Shown: positions 27,852 to 37,251 of the stretch, in pieces
Numbering within the stretch: position 1 is the first letter of the stretch
Layout: each line of letters opens with the position of its first letter
DNA from: Alphaproteobacteria bacterium 65-37
GTDB taxonomy: Bacteria; Pseudomonadota; Alphaproteobacteria; Reyranellales; Reyranellaceae
Assembly (NCBI GenBank): GCA_001897995.1
Contig: MKRV01000265.1
Span: 47,804-111,803 of the forward strand
DNA length: 64,000 bases
Direction: 5' to 3'
Notes under the pieces: generated by a model
Database searches by the model: none
Told to the model about the DNA's origin: nothing
What the model saw: only the letters and a program-made list of their open reading frames with translations
Program-made: the position numbers and the translations under genes

Positions 27852-28631
27852 ATGCGTTCGTTCCTCCTCGCCCTCTCTCTCGGCCTGATCGCCGTCGGCG
27901 CATTGGTCGCTGGCCGCACCATCGCGCCCGGCCGCGAGGTCTCGCCTGCCGGCAGTGCCGCCAACATGTCGACGGTTCCTGCCGACCTTGGGCAAAACAT
28001 CCGAAACTACCTGCTGGCCAATCCTGAAGTCCTGGTCGAAGCCATGCAGGAACTCGAGCGGCGGCAGGACAACCAGCGCGACGCCGTGGCTCAGCAGGGG
28101 ATCACCCAGCATGACGCGACGTTGTTCGGCGATGGCGATAGCCCGATCGGCGGCAATCCGGGTGGCGATGTCGTGATGGTCGAGTTCAACGACTATCAAT
28201 GCCCCTACTGCAAACGTGCCCACCAGGCCGTGAAGTCGGTCACCGCGGCCGATGGCAAGGTCAAGATCATCTACAAGGACCTGCCGATCCTGGGCGAAGC
28301 GTCGCGTATCGCCGCACTGGCCGCCCTCGCCTCCGTCAAGCAGGGCAAGCATACGCAGCTGCACAACGCGCTCATGGAATACAACGGCAAGCTCGATCGC
28401 GACCGCATCATGGAGATCGCGGCGTCGACCGGCCTCGACGTCGCCCAGCTCCAGAAGGACATGGAAGATCCCAAGCTGAAGGAGATCATCGACCGCAACA
28501 TCGCGCTGGCCAATGCGCTGGGCGTCCGCGGCACGCCGGCGTTCGTCGTCGGCAAGCAGTTCGTGCCCGGTGCCATCGACGCGGCCACGCTCAAGCAGCT
28601 CATCGCAGACGCCCGCAAGAGCAAGAGCTAG
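27852..28631 (+). CDS. DsbA-family thiol:disulfide oxidoreductase
   Basis: Signal anchor; DVVMVEFNDYQCPYCKRAHQAVKSV, ANALGVRGTPAFVVGKQFVPGAIDAATL. Confidence 0.94.
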   Translation: MRSFLLALSLGLIAVGALVAGRTIAPGREVSPAGSAANMSTVPADLGQNIRNYLLANPEVLVEAMQELERRQDNQRDAVAQQGITQHDATLFGDGDSPIGGNPGGDVVMVEFNDYQCPYCKRAHQAVKSVTAADGKVKIIYKDLPILGEASRIAALAALASVKQGKHTQLHNALMEYNGKLDRDRIMEIAASTGLDVAQLQKDMEDPKLKEIIDRNIALANALGVRGTPAFVVGKQFVPGAIDAATLKQLIADARKSKS

Positions 28632-28635
28632 TGCT

Positions 28636-30108
28636 TTAGCGCGACAGCGTCGCCGTCAGCCCGAGCGCGTTGACGAGGTCGGCACCAGGCCGTCCAAGAT
28701 ATTCGAGCTTGTCCAGGCCAAGGGCAGGCTGAGGCGCAGCGTCGAGCGTCAAGGTACCTCCCTGCTCGACGAAGCGCGCGACGGTGTCGAGCAGCTTGGT
28801 CATGTCCTGGGTAATCAGCACGTCATGTGGCTGATGGCGCCGGATCTCCCCGGCCAGGTCGGCCCTTTCCTCGGCCGGCGACTTGCCGCCGAGCTTCGAT
28901 TTGGCCTGCAGGCTGCGGAGCAGCAGGCCCTTGTCGCCAACGACGAGCCTGGCCGCTGCAAGAGCTGCCTTGGAGCCGAGCAAGGCGTCGATATCGCCGA
29001 AATCGATCGCGTCCCAGAACTCCTCGTCCGTGTCCACGAACGTGGCAGTGAAGGACAGGTCGGCAAGATCCGGTGCCTTCAGCCGGCAATCCTCCACCCT
29101 CACCTCGTGGCGACCACGATCATCGACACCACTGCAGTCGAAATCGACACGCACCGCCTCGAGATTCATGGCTTGCAGGACAGCGCGTGTCGCCATGGCT
29201 TCGATGCTGCGCGTCGAAGGCGCCAGCACGAAACCCTCGACGCGCAACCTTGAGCGGCTGATGTCCCTGCTTTCCGACACGGTCTCCGTGGAAATCCTGT
29301 CGAGCGACAGGCCGTACTGAGTCATGAGACTTCCGCCAAAGCCCGAAACCTGTCCGGAAGCGACCGGAATGCGACCCACTGGAGCGCCGGGCTCCCAGTC
29401 GGCCGACGAAGTGAGATCGAGAGCACGCCGCAAATCGATCCCCGAGCCCCTGAGATCGCTCACCGTCAATTCCGGCCCCTGCTGCCGCCGACCGCCGGCC
29501 TTGATGTCTTCGGCTTCGAGCTTGCCGATCAGCCCCTGAGCATAGTCGGAAATAACCACCTTTCGGACCGACAGCAGCGTTTCCTCGAGGGTCGTGCGTA
29601 TGAATTCGGTCTGCTCAACCCGCTTGGCAGACAGTGCGCGCAACAACCGGGCCGTCAGCACTTCACCAGGAAACGACCCCTCATAGGTTGGATCGTAGCG
29701 CGGCAGGTCGATCTCCTCGGCGGTGACCTCCTTGATCGTCCAGGAGCCGTCTTCGTCCGGGTCGGAAACACTCACGTCCTCGAGATGGATGCGCGTGGCC
29801 TTGAGGGGCATTCCCCATCCAATTCCCGTGAACGGCAGACGCCCCTGCCTCAATTCGTCGAACGGCCACGCCAGCCCCTCGACCTTCCACGAACCAACCT
29901 TCACGTCGCCATTGGCGCTCGTCACCTTGTCGAGGGCGACGCTGCGCGCGAACAGGCTGACAGCGACCCTTTCGGCGCCGATACCGCCCTGCGCCAGCGA
30001 ATCCTTGATCTGACGGGCAAAGTACTTCTCGGCAAAAGGCATGCCGGCCAGCCCAACGACCAGCAGAACCGCAAGGAATGCTGCAACGACGACAACGGCT
30101 TTTTTCAC
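28636..30108 (-). CDS. Hypothetical membrane-anchored protein (~490 aa, GTG start)
   Basis: VKKAVVVVAAFLAVLLVVGLAG signal anchor then long ORF; AsmA/DUF-like appearance but no family recognised. Confidence 0.65.
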   Translation of the reverse strand: MKKAVVVVAAFLAVLLVVGLAGMPFAEKYFARQIKDSLAQGGIGAERVAVSLFARSVALDKVTSANGDVKVGSWKVEGLAWPFDELRQGRLPFTGIGWGMPLKATRIHLEDVSVSDPDEDGSWTIKEVTAEEIDLPRYDPTYEGSFPGEVLTARLLRALSAKRVEQTEFIRTTLEETLLSVRKVVISDYAQGLIGKLEAEDIKAGGRRQQGPELTVSDLRGSGIDLRRALDLTSSADWEPGAPVGRIPVASGQVSGFGGSLMTQYGLSLDRISTETVSESRDISRSRLRVEGFVLAPSTRSIEAMATRAVLQAMNLEAVRVDFDCSGVDDRGRHEVRVEDCRLKAPDLADLSFTATFVDTDEEFWDAIDFGDIDALLGSKAALAAARLVVGDKGLLLRSLQAKSKLGGKSPAEERADLAGEIRRHQPHDVLITQDMTKLLDTVARFVEQGGTLTLDAAPQPALGLDKLEYLGRPGADLVNALGLTATLSR

Positions 30109-30749
30109 GGTTCGGCATCCGGCTGCTTGGACGGTTGGGCGGCATCGAAGGCCGGATGTTTCATGCAGCCATCGTAGATTCGCTGAATGGTCGGGTAGCG
30201 CGCCATATCGACCTTGAAGCGGGCGGCGTTGAAGACCTGCGGCACCAGACACATGTCGGCCATGCTCGGCACGTTGCCATGGCTGAAGGCCCCGGTTCCC
30301 CGGTCCTTGGTCAGCATGGCTTCATAGGATTCGAATCCGGTTTCGATCCAATGGCGCGACCAGGCGAAGGCACTCTCTTCGGTCTGGCCGAACTTCGTGC
30401 GCAGGTACCCCATGACCCGGAGATTCTGGATGGGATGGACGTCAGCGCTAACGATCAATGACAGGGCCCGCACCCTCGCCCGCCCCACGGCATCGCGCGG
30501 CAGGATCGCAGGCTCGGGATGAGTCTCCTCGAGGTACTCCAGGATGGCCAACGATTGCGTGAGCACCGTACCGTCGTCGAGCACCAATGCCGGCACGAGT
30601 TTCTGCGGGTTCAAGGCAGCATAGTCGGGTGACGACTGCTCTCCTTTGCGCAGGTGCCGCGACGCATGTTCGACCTCGATGCCTTTGAGGTTGAGCGCAA
30701 TGCGAACGCGAAACGCCGCCGACGACCGGAAATAGCCGATAAGCTTCAT
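30105..30749 (-). CDS. maiA: Maleylacetoacetate isomerase (zeta GST)
   Basis: LIGYFRSSAAFRVRIALNLKGIEVE, LNPQKLVPALVLDDGTVLTQSLAILEYLEETHPEPAILP, SADVHPIQNLRV. Confidence 0.94.
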   Translation of the reverse strand: MKLIGYFRSSAAFRVRIALNLKGIEVEHASRHLRKGEQSSPDYAALNPQKLVPALVLDDGTVLTQSLAILEYLEETHPEPAILPRDAVGRARVRALSLIVSADVHPIQNLRVMGYLRTKFGQTEESAFAWSRHWIETGFESYEAMLTKDRGTGAFSHGNVPSMADMCLVPQVFNAARFKVDMARYPTIQRIYDGCMKHPAFDAAQPSKQPDAEP

Positions 30750-30829
30750 GACTGCCTCCAGCAGTCACTCTAGCACGGCCCTGCCGGCCGACAGCCAGTA
30801 CGCAACTTTCCGATTGGAAAAGAGCCGTC

Positions 30830-31921
30830 CTAGGCCTTCAGGACACCGCGGCGAATCTGATCGAGCTCGATCGATTCGAAAAGGGCGCGGAAGTTGCCTT
30901 CGCCGAAACCTTCGTTGCCGCGGCGCTGGATGATCTCGAAGAAGATCGGCCCGATGACGGTCTGGGTGAAGATCTGCAGCAGAAGTCCGCCGCCTTCGGT
31001 CGGGGCACCATCGATCAGGATGCGATTGCGTGCCAGGCGGTCGAGGTCCTCGCCGTGGCCAGGCAGTCGCTTGTCGATCTGCTCGTAGTAGGTGTCCGGC
31101 ACGGTCTGGAATGGCACCCCCTTCGTCCGCAGCGTCTCGACAGCCTCGTAAATTTCGTGGGTGCCGAGCGCGATGTGCTGGATGCCTTCGCCGTGATAGG
31201 CCGAGAGATATTCCTGGATCTGCGACTTGTCGTCGGTGCTCTCGTTGATCGGGATGCGGATCTTGCCGCAGGGGCTGGTCATTGCCTTGGACTTCAGTCC
31301 GGTCAGCTTGCCTTCGATATCGAAGTAACGGATCTCGCGGAAATTGAAGAGCCGTTGGTAGAAATCGGCCCACTCGTCCATTCGTCCGCGATGGACGTTG
31401 TGCGTCAGGTGATCGATGTAGGAGAGACCAACGCCCTTGGGGTTTCGGTCGACGCCAGGGAGATACTCGAAATCGACGTCGTAGATCGAGCCGCGTTCAC
31501 CGTAGCGGTCCACGAGGTAGAGCAGCGAATCGCCGATGCCCTTGATGGCGGGGATATTGAGCTCCATCGGGCCAACCTTGCCCTCGACCCCCCAGGCGCC
31601 GAGCGACAGTGCCCGCTTGTAGGCGAAGGCGGCATTCTTCACGCGCAGCGCGATGGCGCAGACGCTGGGCCCATGCACCCGCGCAAAGCCCTGGGCAAAG
31701 CTCTCCTTCTCCGCGTTGACGATGAAATTCACGTCACCCTGGCGGTACAGCGAGACGTCCTTCGAGCGGTGGCGCGCCACGCGTGTGAAGCCCATGCTTT
31801 CGAACAGGGCGCCCAGCGCCGCAGGATCGGGTGCGGTGTACTCGACGAACTCGAAGCCGTCCGTCCCCATCGGATTGACTTCATCGATCTCCAGGACGTT
31901 GCGATCGTCGATGCTCGCCAT
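30830..31921 (-). CDS. hppD: 4-hydroxyphenylpyruvate dioxygenase
   Basis: NPMGTDGFEFVEYTAPDP, GEGIQHIALGTHEIYEAVETLRTKGVPF, QIFTQTVIGPIFFEIIQRRGNEGFGEGNFRALFESIELDQIRRGVL. Confidence 0.97.
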   Translation of the reverse strand: MASIDDRNVLEIDEVNPMGTDGFEFVEYTAPDPAALGALFESMGFTRVARHRSKDVSLYRQGDVNFIVNAEKESFAQGFARVHGPSVCAIALRVKNAAFAYKRALSLGAWGVEGKVGPMELNIPAIKGIGDSLLYLVDRYGERGSIYDVDFEYLPGVDRNPKGVGLSYIDHLTHNVHRGRMDEWADFYQRLFNFREIRYFDIEGKLTGLKSKAMTSPCGKIRIPINESTDDKSQIQEYLSAYHGEGIQHIALGTHEIYEAVETLRTKGVPFQTVPDTYYEQIDKRLPGHGEDLDRLARNRILIDGAPTEGGGLLLQIFTQTVIGPIFFEIIQRRGNEGFGEGNFRALFESIELDQIRRGVLKA

Positions 31922-31954
31922 GATGACCTCCCGAGATTGACCGGTGTCGCAAAT

Positions 31955-31972
31955 TAGTTTCAAATGTAACTA
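31955..31972. promoter_or_regulatory. Candidate MarR-family operator between hppD and marR-like gene
   Basis: TAGTT-tcaaatgt-AACTA inverted repeat in the divergent intergenic region. Confidence 0.45.
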
Positions 31973-31974
31973 TT

Positions 31975-32436
31975 ATGCAGAACGCTTTGCAAGCCCTCGA
32001 TCTGGAGAAATTTCTCCCCTACCGCCTGTCCGTCCTGGCCCAGCTTGTGAGTGAATCCCTGCACGACCTTTACGCCGGGCCGTTCGGGTTGACCGTCACG
32101 CAGTGGCGGGTGATGGCCGCTCTCGGCCGCTTCGCCCCTCTCACTGCTTCTGAGGTGGGCCAGCGGATCGTCATGGACAAGGTGGCTGTCAGCCGGGCCG
32201 TCTCGGGGCTCATGAAGCGCGGGCTGGTGGAGCGCGCCGCTGATCCTTCCGACCGCCGCCGGGCTTCCCTGCGGCTAAGCGGCAAGGGCTTGACCATGCA
32301 TGATCGGATCGTCCCGATCGCCCTGAAGTACCAGGCTGACCTCTACGAAGCCCTGGCCCCGGCGGAACGGGAGACCCTCAACGGCTTGTGTGACCGGCTG
32401 TTCGCCCACGCCAAACTGTTGAGAAAGACGGCCTGA
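31975..32436 (+). CDS. MarR-family transcriptional regulator
   Basis: [73 protein letters not shown]. Confidence 0.94.
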   Translation: MQNALQALDLEKFLPYRLSVLAQLVSESLHDLYAGPFGLTVTQWRVMAALGRFAPLTASEVGQRIVMDKVAVSRAVSGLMKRGLVERAADPSDRRRASLRLSGKGLTMHDRIVPIALKYQADLYEALAPAERETLNGLCDRLFAHAKLLRKTA

Positions 32437-32498
32437 GGCCGCCTTGTCGGCCCTATCGCCCATGCTATAACGCCGCCTCTTCTATCTGGGAGGCAGGT

Positions 32499-32969
32499 TT
32501 GGCCGCTAAGGCCGCCCGGCGCCCGCCGGCCGCCAAGCCGGTGCTGGTGCTCAACGGGCCCAATCTCAACATGCTGGGCAAGCGGCAGCCGGAAATCTAC
32601 GGCCGCGAGACGCTGGCCGACGTGGAAACGGCGTGCCGGGCCGAGGCGGAGCGGCTTGGCCTAGAGGTGGAATTTGCGCAGAGCAACCATGAAGGCGTGC
32701 TGGTCGATCTCATTCAGGCCGCGCGCGAAAAGAATGGCGGCATCGTCATCAATGCCGGCGCCTACACCCACACCTCGGTCGCCCTGCTCGACGCGCTGAA
32801 CGCCGCCGAACTGCCGGCCGTCGAGGTCCATCTGTCCAACATCTACAAGCGTGAGAGCTTCCGCCACCGTTCCTACATCAGCCCGGCTGCAGTCGGCGTG
32901 ATCGCGGGACTGGGCACTCAGGGGTATCTTCTCGCCCTCCAGGCGCTGGCGCGTCTGCTGTCACGCTGA
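32499..32969 (+). CDS. aroQ: Type II 3-dehydroquinate dehydratase
   Basis: [55 protein letters not shown]. Confidence 0.97.
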   Translation: MAAKAARRPPAAKPVLVLNGPNLNMLGKRQPEIYGRETLADVETACRAEAERLGLEVEFAQSNHEGVLVDLIQAAREKNGGIVINAGAYTHTSVALLDALNAAELPAVEVHLSNIYKRESFRHRSYISPAAVGVIAGLGTQGYLLALQALARLLSR

Positions 32970-32991
32970 CCAACATCGGGAGCGCTTCTCC

Positions 32992-33453
32992 ATGGCAAAA
33001 TTCGAGATGGATACCGAGTTCGTCCGCAAGCTGGCGGAGATCCTGGAGGAGACCCATCTCGGTGAGATCGAGCTGGCCGACGGCGAGCGCCGGATCCGCG
33101 TTGCGCGGCCGACCGTGACCGTCGCCGCGGCTGCCGCTCCTGTCTCGATGGCGGCGCCCCTGCCCACGCCCGCGGCCTCCCCGGCCGGGCCGGCTGCCGG
33201 CGGCGATCTCGCCAAGCATCCCGGCGCCGTGAAATCGCCGATGGTCGGGACCGCCTACCTGGCGCCGGAACCCGGCAAGCCGAACTTCATCGCCGTCGGC
33301 GACAAAGTGGCCGTCGGTCAGACTCTCCTGATCATCGAAGCCATGAAGACCTTCAATCCGATCAAGGCGCCCAAGGCCGGCACCGTCACGCAGATCCTGG
33401 TCGAGAACGCCCAGCCGGTGGAGTTCGGCGAACCGCTGGCGATCGTCGAGTAA
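32992..33453 (+). CDS. accB: Acetyl-CoA carboxylase biotin carboxyl carrier protein
   Basis: [53 protein letters not shown]. Confidence 0.97.
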   Translation: MAKFEMDTEFVRKLAEILEETHLGEIELADGERRIRVARPTVTVAAAAAPVSMAAPLPTPAASPAGPAAGGDLAKHPGAVKSPMVGTAYLAPEPGKPNFIAVGDKVAVGQTLLIIEAMKTFNPIKAPKAGTVTQILVENAQPVEFGEPLAIVE

Positions 33454-33467
33454 GGACGCCCCGGCGG

Positions 33468-34811
33468 ATGTTCGACAAGGTTCTAATCGCCAATCGCGGC
33501 GAGATCGCGCTCCGCATCCATCGCGCCTGCCGCGAGATGGGGATCCAGACGGTCGCCGTGCATTCGACGGCCGACAGCGACGCCATGCACGTCCGCCTGG
33601 CCGACGAGTCCGTCTGCATCGGCCCACCGCCTGCCCGGGAAAGCTATCTGAATATCCCGCAGATCCTGTCTGCCGCGACCATCGCCGGGGTCGATGCCAT
33701 TCATCCGGGCTACGGCTTCCTGTCGGAGAATGCCCGCTTTGCCGAAGCTGTCGAGGCGCACGGCTTCACCTTCATCGGCCCGACGCCCGAACATATCAGC
33801 ATGATGGGCGACAAGATCGTGGCCAAGCAGACGGCCAAGGATCTCGGCCTGCCGCTGGTGCCGGGCTCGCCCGGCCCGGTCGAGACGATCGAAGAGGTCG
33901 TGGAACTCGGCGAAAAGATCGGTTGGCCGGTCCTGATCAAGGCGGTGGCGGGCGGCGGCGGTCGCGGCATGAAGGTGGTCGACGGCCCCGAAGCCGCCGC
34001 GGAAGCTTTCTCGCTGGCGCGCGCCGAAGCCAAGGCAGCCTTCAACAATGATGCCGTCTACGTCGAGAAGTATCTCGGCCGTCCGCGTCACATCGAGATC
34101 CAGGTGCTGGGCGACGGCCTCGGCGCCGGCGTGCATCTCGGCGAGCGCGATTGCTCGCTGCAGCGCCGCCATCAGAAAGTCCTCGAAGAAGCCCCCTCCC
34201 CGGCGCTCAACGCCGAGCAGCGCAACCGGATCGGCGAGCTCGCCGCCGCCGCCGTGCGCAAGCTCAAGTATCGCGGCGCCGGGACGATGGAGTTTCTCTT
34301 CCAGGACGGCGAATTCTACTTCATCGAGATGAACACCCGACTGCAGGTCGAACATCCGATCACTGAGGCGGTGACCGGCATCGACCTGGTGCGCGAGCAG
34401 ATTCGCATCGCCGCCGGCGCACCGCTCGGCATGACCCAGAAGGACATCGTCTTTCAGGGCCACGCCATCGAGTGCCGGATCAATGCCGAGCATCCCGAGA
34501 CCTTCATTCCCTGTCCCGGCAGGATCGTCGACTACCACCCTCCCGGCGGGCTCGGCGTGCGCGTCGATTCCGGCCTCTATACCGGCTACGTCATGCCGCC
34601 TTACTACGATTCGATGGTGGCGAAGTTGATCGTCAACGGGGCCTCACGCAACGAATGCCTGATGCGCCTGCGTCGGTCGCTCGAGGAGTTCGTGATCGGC
34701 GGCATCGACACCACGATCCCGCTGCATCGCCGTATCATCAGCGAGCAGGCCTTCATCGACGGCGACTACGACATCCACTGGCTGGAGAAGCTGGTCGGCC
34801 TGAAGAAATAG
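33468..34811 (+). CDS. accC: Acetyl-CoA carboxylase biotin carboxylase subunit
   Basis: MFDKVLIANRGEIALRIHRACREMGI, HPGYGFLSENARFAE, AVAGGGGRGMKVV, FIEMNTRLQVEHPITEAVTGIDLV. Confidence 0.98.
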   Translation: MFDKVLIANRGEIALRIHRACREMGIQTVAVHSTADSDAMHVRLADESVCIGPPPARESYLNIPQILSAATIAGVDAIHPGYGFLSENARFAEAVEAHGFTFIGPTPEHISMMGDKIVAKQTAKDLGLPLVPGSPGPVETIEEVVELGEKIGWPVLIKAVAGGGGRGMKVVDGPEAAAEAFSLARAEAKAAFNNDAVYVEKYLGRPRHIEIQVLGDGLGAGVHLGERDCSLQRRHQKVLEEAPSPALNAEQRNRIGELAAAAVRKLKYRGAGTMEFLFQDGEFYFIEMNTRLQVEHPITEAVTGIDLVREQIRIAAGAPLGMTQKDIVFQGHAIECRINAEHPETFIPCPGRIVDYHPPGGLGVRVDSGLYTGYVMPPYYDSMVAKLIVNGASRNECLMRLRRSLEEFVIGGIDTTIPLHRRIISEQAFIDGDYDIHWLEKLVGLKK

Positions 34812-34819
34812 GCGCCGGC

Positions 34820-35470
34820 ATGCTGGAGATCACCCCCGACCTCCTGCTCCAGGCCTACCGTATCGGCGTCTTCCCCATGGGCGAGCGCCGGGACGATCCC
34901 AAGCTGTACTGGCTCGACCCGCGGCTGCGCGCTGTGCTGCCGCTCGACGGCTTCCATCTGCCCCATCGCCTCGCGCGCACTGTCCGTGCCGGCCGCTTCG
35001 AGGTCAGCGCAGACACCGCCTTCGCCGAGACGGTGCGGGCCTGTGCCGAGCCTCGCCCTGGCCATCCCGAGAGCTGGATCAACGAGCCGATCGTCGAACT
35101 CTATACCCAGCTTCATCAGCGCGGATACGCCCATAGCGTCGAGTGCCGGGCCGACGGCAAGCTGGTCGGGGGTCTCTACGGCGTCTCGGTGGGAGCGGCA
35201 TTCTTCGGCGAAAGCATGTTCTCCCGCGAGCGCGACGCCTCGAAGGTGGCTCTCGTTCACCTCGTGGCGCGCTTGATCTCGGGCGGTTTCCGGTTGCTCG
35301 ACTGCCAGTTCATGACGGAGCATTTGCGCAGCTTCGGCGCCGTCGAGATCCTGCGCGACGAATTCAAGGCACGGCTCGCCGAGGCGATCGACCAGACGGC
35401 GACCTTTCAGCGCGAGCTGGGAGACGTCGATCCCTGTGCCATCGTGCAGGAAAGGACGCGGACGTCGTAG
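34820..35470 (+). CDS. aat: Leucyl/phenylalanyl-tRNA--protein transferase
   Basis: LLLQAYRIGVFPMGERRDDPKLYWLDPRLRAVLPLDGFHLPHRLARTVR, GVSVGAAFFGESMFSRERDASKVALVHLVARL. Confidence 0.96.
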   Translation: MLEITPDLLLQAYRIGVFPMGERRDDPKLYWLDPRLRAVLPLDGFHLPHRLARTVRAGRFEVSADTAFAETVRACAEPRPGHPESWINEPIVELYTQLHQRGYAHSVECRADGKLVGGLYGVSVGAAFFGESMFSRERDASKVALVHLVARLISGGFRLLDCQFMTEHLRSFGAVEILRDEFKARLAEAIDQTATFQRELGDVDPCAIVQERTRTS

Positions 35471-35886
35471 ACGCCGTGGTCGAGCGCCGAAAGCGACGGC
35501 GTCGACGCGAACATCCAACCGGCGAACAGCTTCTCCTCCGCCTGCCCCGGCTTGTGGTCGGTGATTGCCAGATAGGCAACGGACTCAGGAGGGGCTTCCG
35601 GCACGTTGACGAGGCAATCCTCGACCTTGATTTCCAGCGTACCGAAGCGCGTCGCCTTGCCGACCGGCGCATAGAAGCGCTGTGTCCGTGCCGTCACCTT
35701 GTCGAGGCCCTGCAGCTCGGCCGAGGGGGTGCCCGGCCCTTCCGGGATCGGCCGCAGATTGGCATTCCCGGGACGTGGAGGCTGCGCTGACGCCGGAATC
35801 TGGCTCTGCTGCGCCAGGGACGCCGAAGCGATCGCCACGAAGGCGGCCGCCACAGCGGTGGCAGCCATGAAACCCCGCCCGCTCAC
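35407..35886 (-). CDS. DUF2155 domain-containing secreted protein (GTG start)
   Basis: KATRFGTLEIKVEDCLVNVPEAPPESVAYLAITDHKPGQAEEKLFAGWMFASTPSLSALDHGVYDVRVLSC; overlaps upstream stop (GTGA). Confidence 0.88.
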   Translation of the reverse strand: MSGRGFMAATAVAAAFVAIASASLAQQSQIPASAQPPRPGNANLRPIPEGPGTPSAELQGLDKVTARTQRFYAPVGKATRFGTLEIKVEDCLVNVPEAPPESVAYLAITDHKPGQAEEKLFAGWMFASTPSLSALDHGVYDVRVLSCTMAQGSTSPSSR

Positions 35887-36113
35887 GCTTTGGCGCGCGG
35901 CGGCACGAGGCTGTCGATCAACTCGTGGAGTGCCTGTTTGATCTGACTGGCGTCGCATCCCATCAAGACTCCGTCCTCCAGCGCGTCGGCGCAGAGGGTT
36001 TCGATCTCCTGGATGTTCTGGTTGAGGACTTTGATCTTTTCGAGGCACGAGACCGGCTTGCCGTCCGGCTGCCGCCATACCGGCGGCACTTTGGGGGCAG
36101 ATGCAGCCATCAT
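35883..36113 (-). CDS. Conserved hypothetical protein (76 aa)
   Basis: PVWRQPDGKPVSCLEKIKVLNQNIQEIETLCADALEDGVLMGCDASQIKQALHELIDSL; translational overlap with downstream gene. Confidence 0.75.
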   Translation of the reverse strand: MMAASAPKVPPVWRQPDGKPVSCLEKIKVLNQNIQEIETLCADALEDGVLMGCDASQIKQALHELIDSLVPPRAKA

Positions 36114-36122
36114 TCGCTCCCT

Positions 36123-36572
36123 CTACTTGCTCCCGGTGCTTCCGAACATGAACTTGGCAATCAGCTCGGTGAGCGGGATCGAATCCTGGGTATGAGCGAT
36201 CTCGCCGCCCGCCTTGATCATATTCCTGTCGCTGCCGGGTTCGAGCACGACGACCATGCCGCCCAGCAGCGATTCACTCAAGATCTTGGCATTGGTGTCG
36301 GCCGGCAGCTCGATGCCGGAGGACACCGCGAGTCGGACCACGGCCTGATAGGTCTTGGGATCGAGATGGAAGCCGGTGACGGTACCGACCTTGACTCCGC
36401 TCAAGGTCACGTCGGTCCCGCGCTTCAAGCCGTCGATGCGGCCGAAGCGCGCCGTGATCTCGTAGCCGTCCGGCCCGGTGCGATCGGATTTGGCAAACGC
36501 GTAGAAAACGAAAACGCCGGCCACCACCAGGACCAGCGCCCCCACGATCGTCTCGACTATGTTGCGCCCCAC
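36123..36572 (-). CDS. mlaD: Outer membrane lipid asymmetry protein MlaD
   Basis: ETIVGALVLVVAGVFVFYAF, GYEITARFGRIDGLKRGTDVTLSGVKVGTVTG, ILSESLLGGMVVVLEPGSD. Confidence 0.93.
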   Translation of the reverse strand: MGRNIVETIVGALVLVVAGVFVFYAFAKSDRTGPDGYEITARFGRIDGLKRGTDVTLSGVKVGTVTGFHLDPKTYQAVVRLAVSSGIELPADTNAKILSESLLGGMVVVLEPGSDRNMIKAGGEIAHTQDSIPLTELIAKFMFGSTGSK

Positions 36573-36599
36573 CCCGCGTCTCCTTCGCTGCAGTCTATG

Positions 36600-36950
36600 T
36601 CAGCCCGGGCGCCATGCCTCGTAGGACGGTTTTGGCTTCTCTCCGGTGGAGAGCGTGTGACCGGGCGGGCGGTAGGCGTGATCGGTCCCGGTGAGATTCG
36701 GCTGATGATCCTTCTGCCACGGCTGGCGCGGCAGGCCGCCGGCCGGCGGAATGGTGTCGACCGTATGGTGCAGCCAGCCATGCCAGTCGGCAGGAACGCG
36801 CGACGCTTCGGCGACGCCGTTGTAGATCACCCAGCGCTTGCGTCGCATGCCCGCGATGATGCGCTTGTCCTGGTAGTAGCGATTGCCCTCGCCGTCCGTT
36901 CCGACAAGTTCGCCGCGCATCTTGGTGAAGAGCCAGGTGCCGATCGTCAT
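36600..36950 (-). CDS. NADH:ubiquinone oxidoreductase subunit NDUFA12 family
   Basis: GTDGEGNRYYQDKRIIAGMRRKRWVIYNGVAEASRVPADWHGWLHHTVDTIPPAG. Confidence 0.95.
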   Translation of the reverse strand: MTIGTWLFTKMRGELVGTDGEGNRYYQDKRIIAGMRRKRWVIYNGVAEASRVPADWHGWLHHTVDTIPPAGGLPRQPWQKDHQPNLTGTDHAYRPPGHTLSTGEKPKPSYEAWRPG

Positions 36951-37117
36951 GTATCAACCACGTTGTCGTATGTGACCGCGCCGCTTGTACGCGGGCGATT
37001 GATCGTGCGCAACGCGACGTCAACGGCACGTGATTCACATCGTTCGTCGTCATGCGAATCACGCGATTCGAGCAACTGTTGCGCGCTTGCATCATCTAGT
37101 ACCATCAACATGGTGGT

Positions 37118-37152
37118 CTACAAAATATAGTTGCGCACACAAGATTTTGTAA
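37118..37152. promoter_or_regulatory. Possible tandem NrdR-box-like sequences upstream of nrdJ
   Basis: CTACAAAATATAGTTG (37118-37133) and ACACAAGATTTTGTAA (37137-37152); resemble NrdR consensus but spacing (19 bp centre to centre) is not the usual ~31. Confidence 0.3.
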
Positions 37153-37251
37153 TTTACTATCAGGACGTGCCCATATGTGCGTGTTCGAAAGTGATCGAAC
37201 ACTCCCCGCAAGAGACACGGAAATGACGGGAACGGGCACGGGGGATCGTCG

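Noticed and set aside
37040-37251. Cobalamin riboswitch upstream of nrdJ
   Set aside because: No recognisable B12-box sequence; also NrdJ uses B12, so the usual logic (repression of B12-independent isoenzyme) does not apply.
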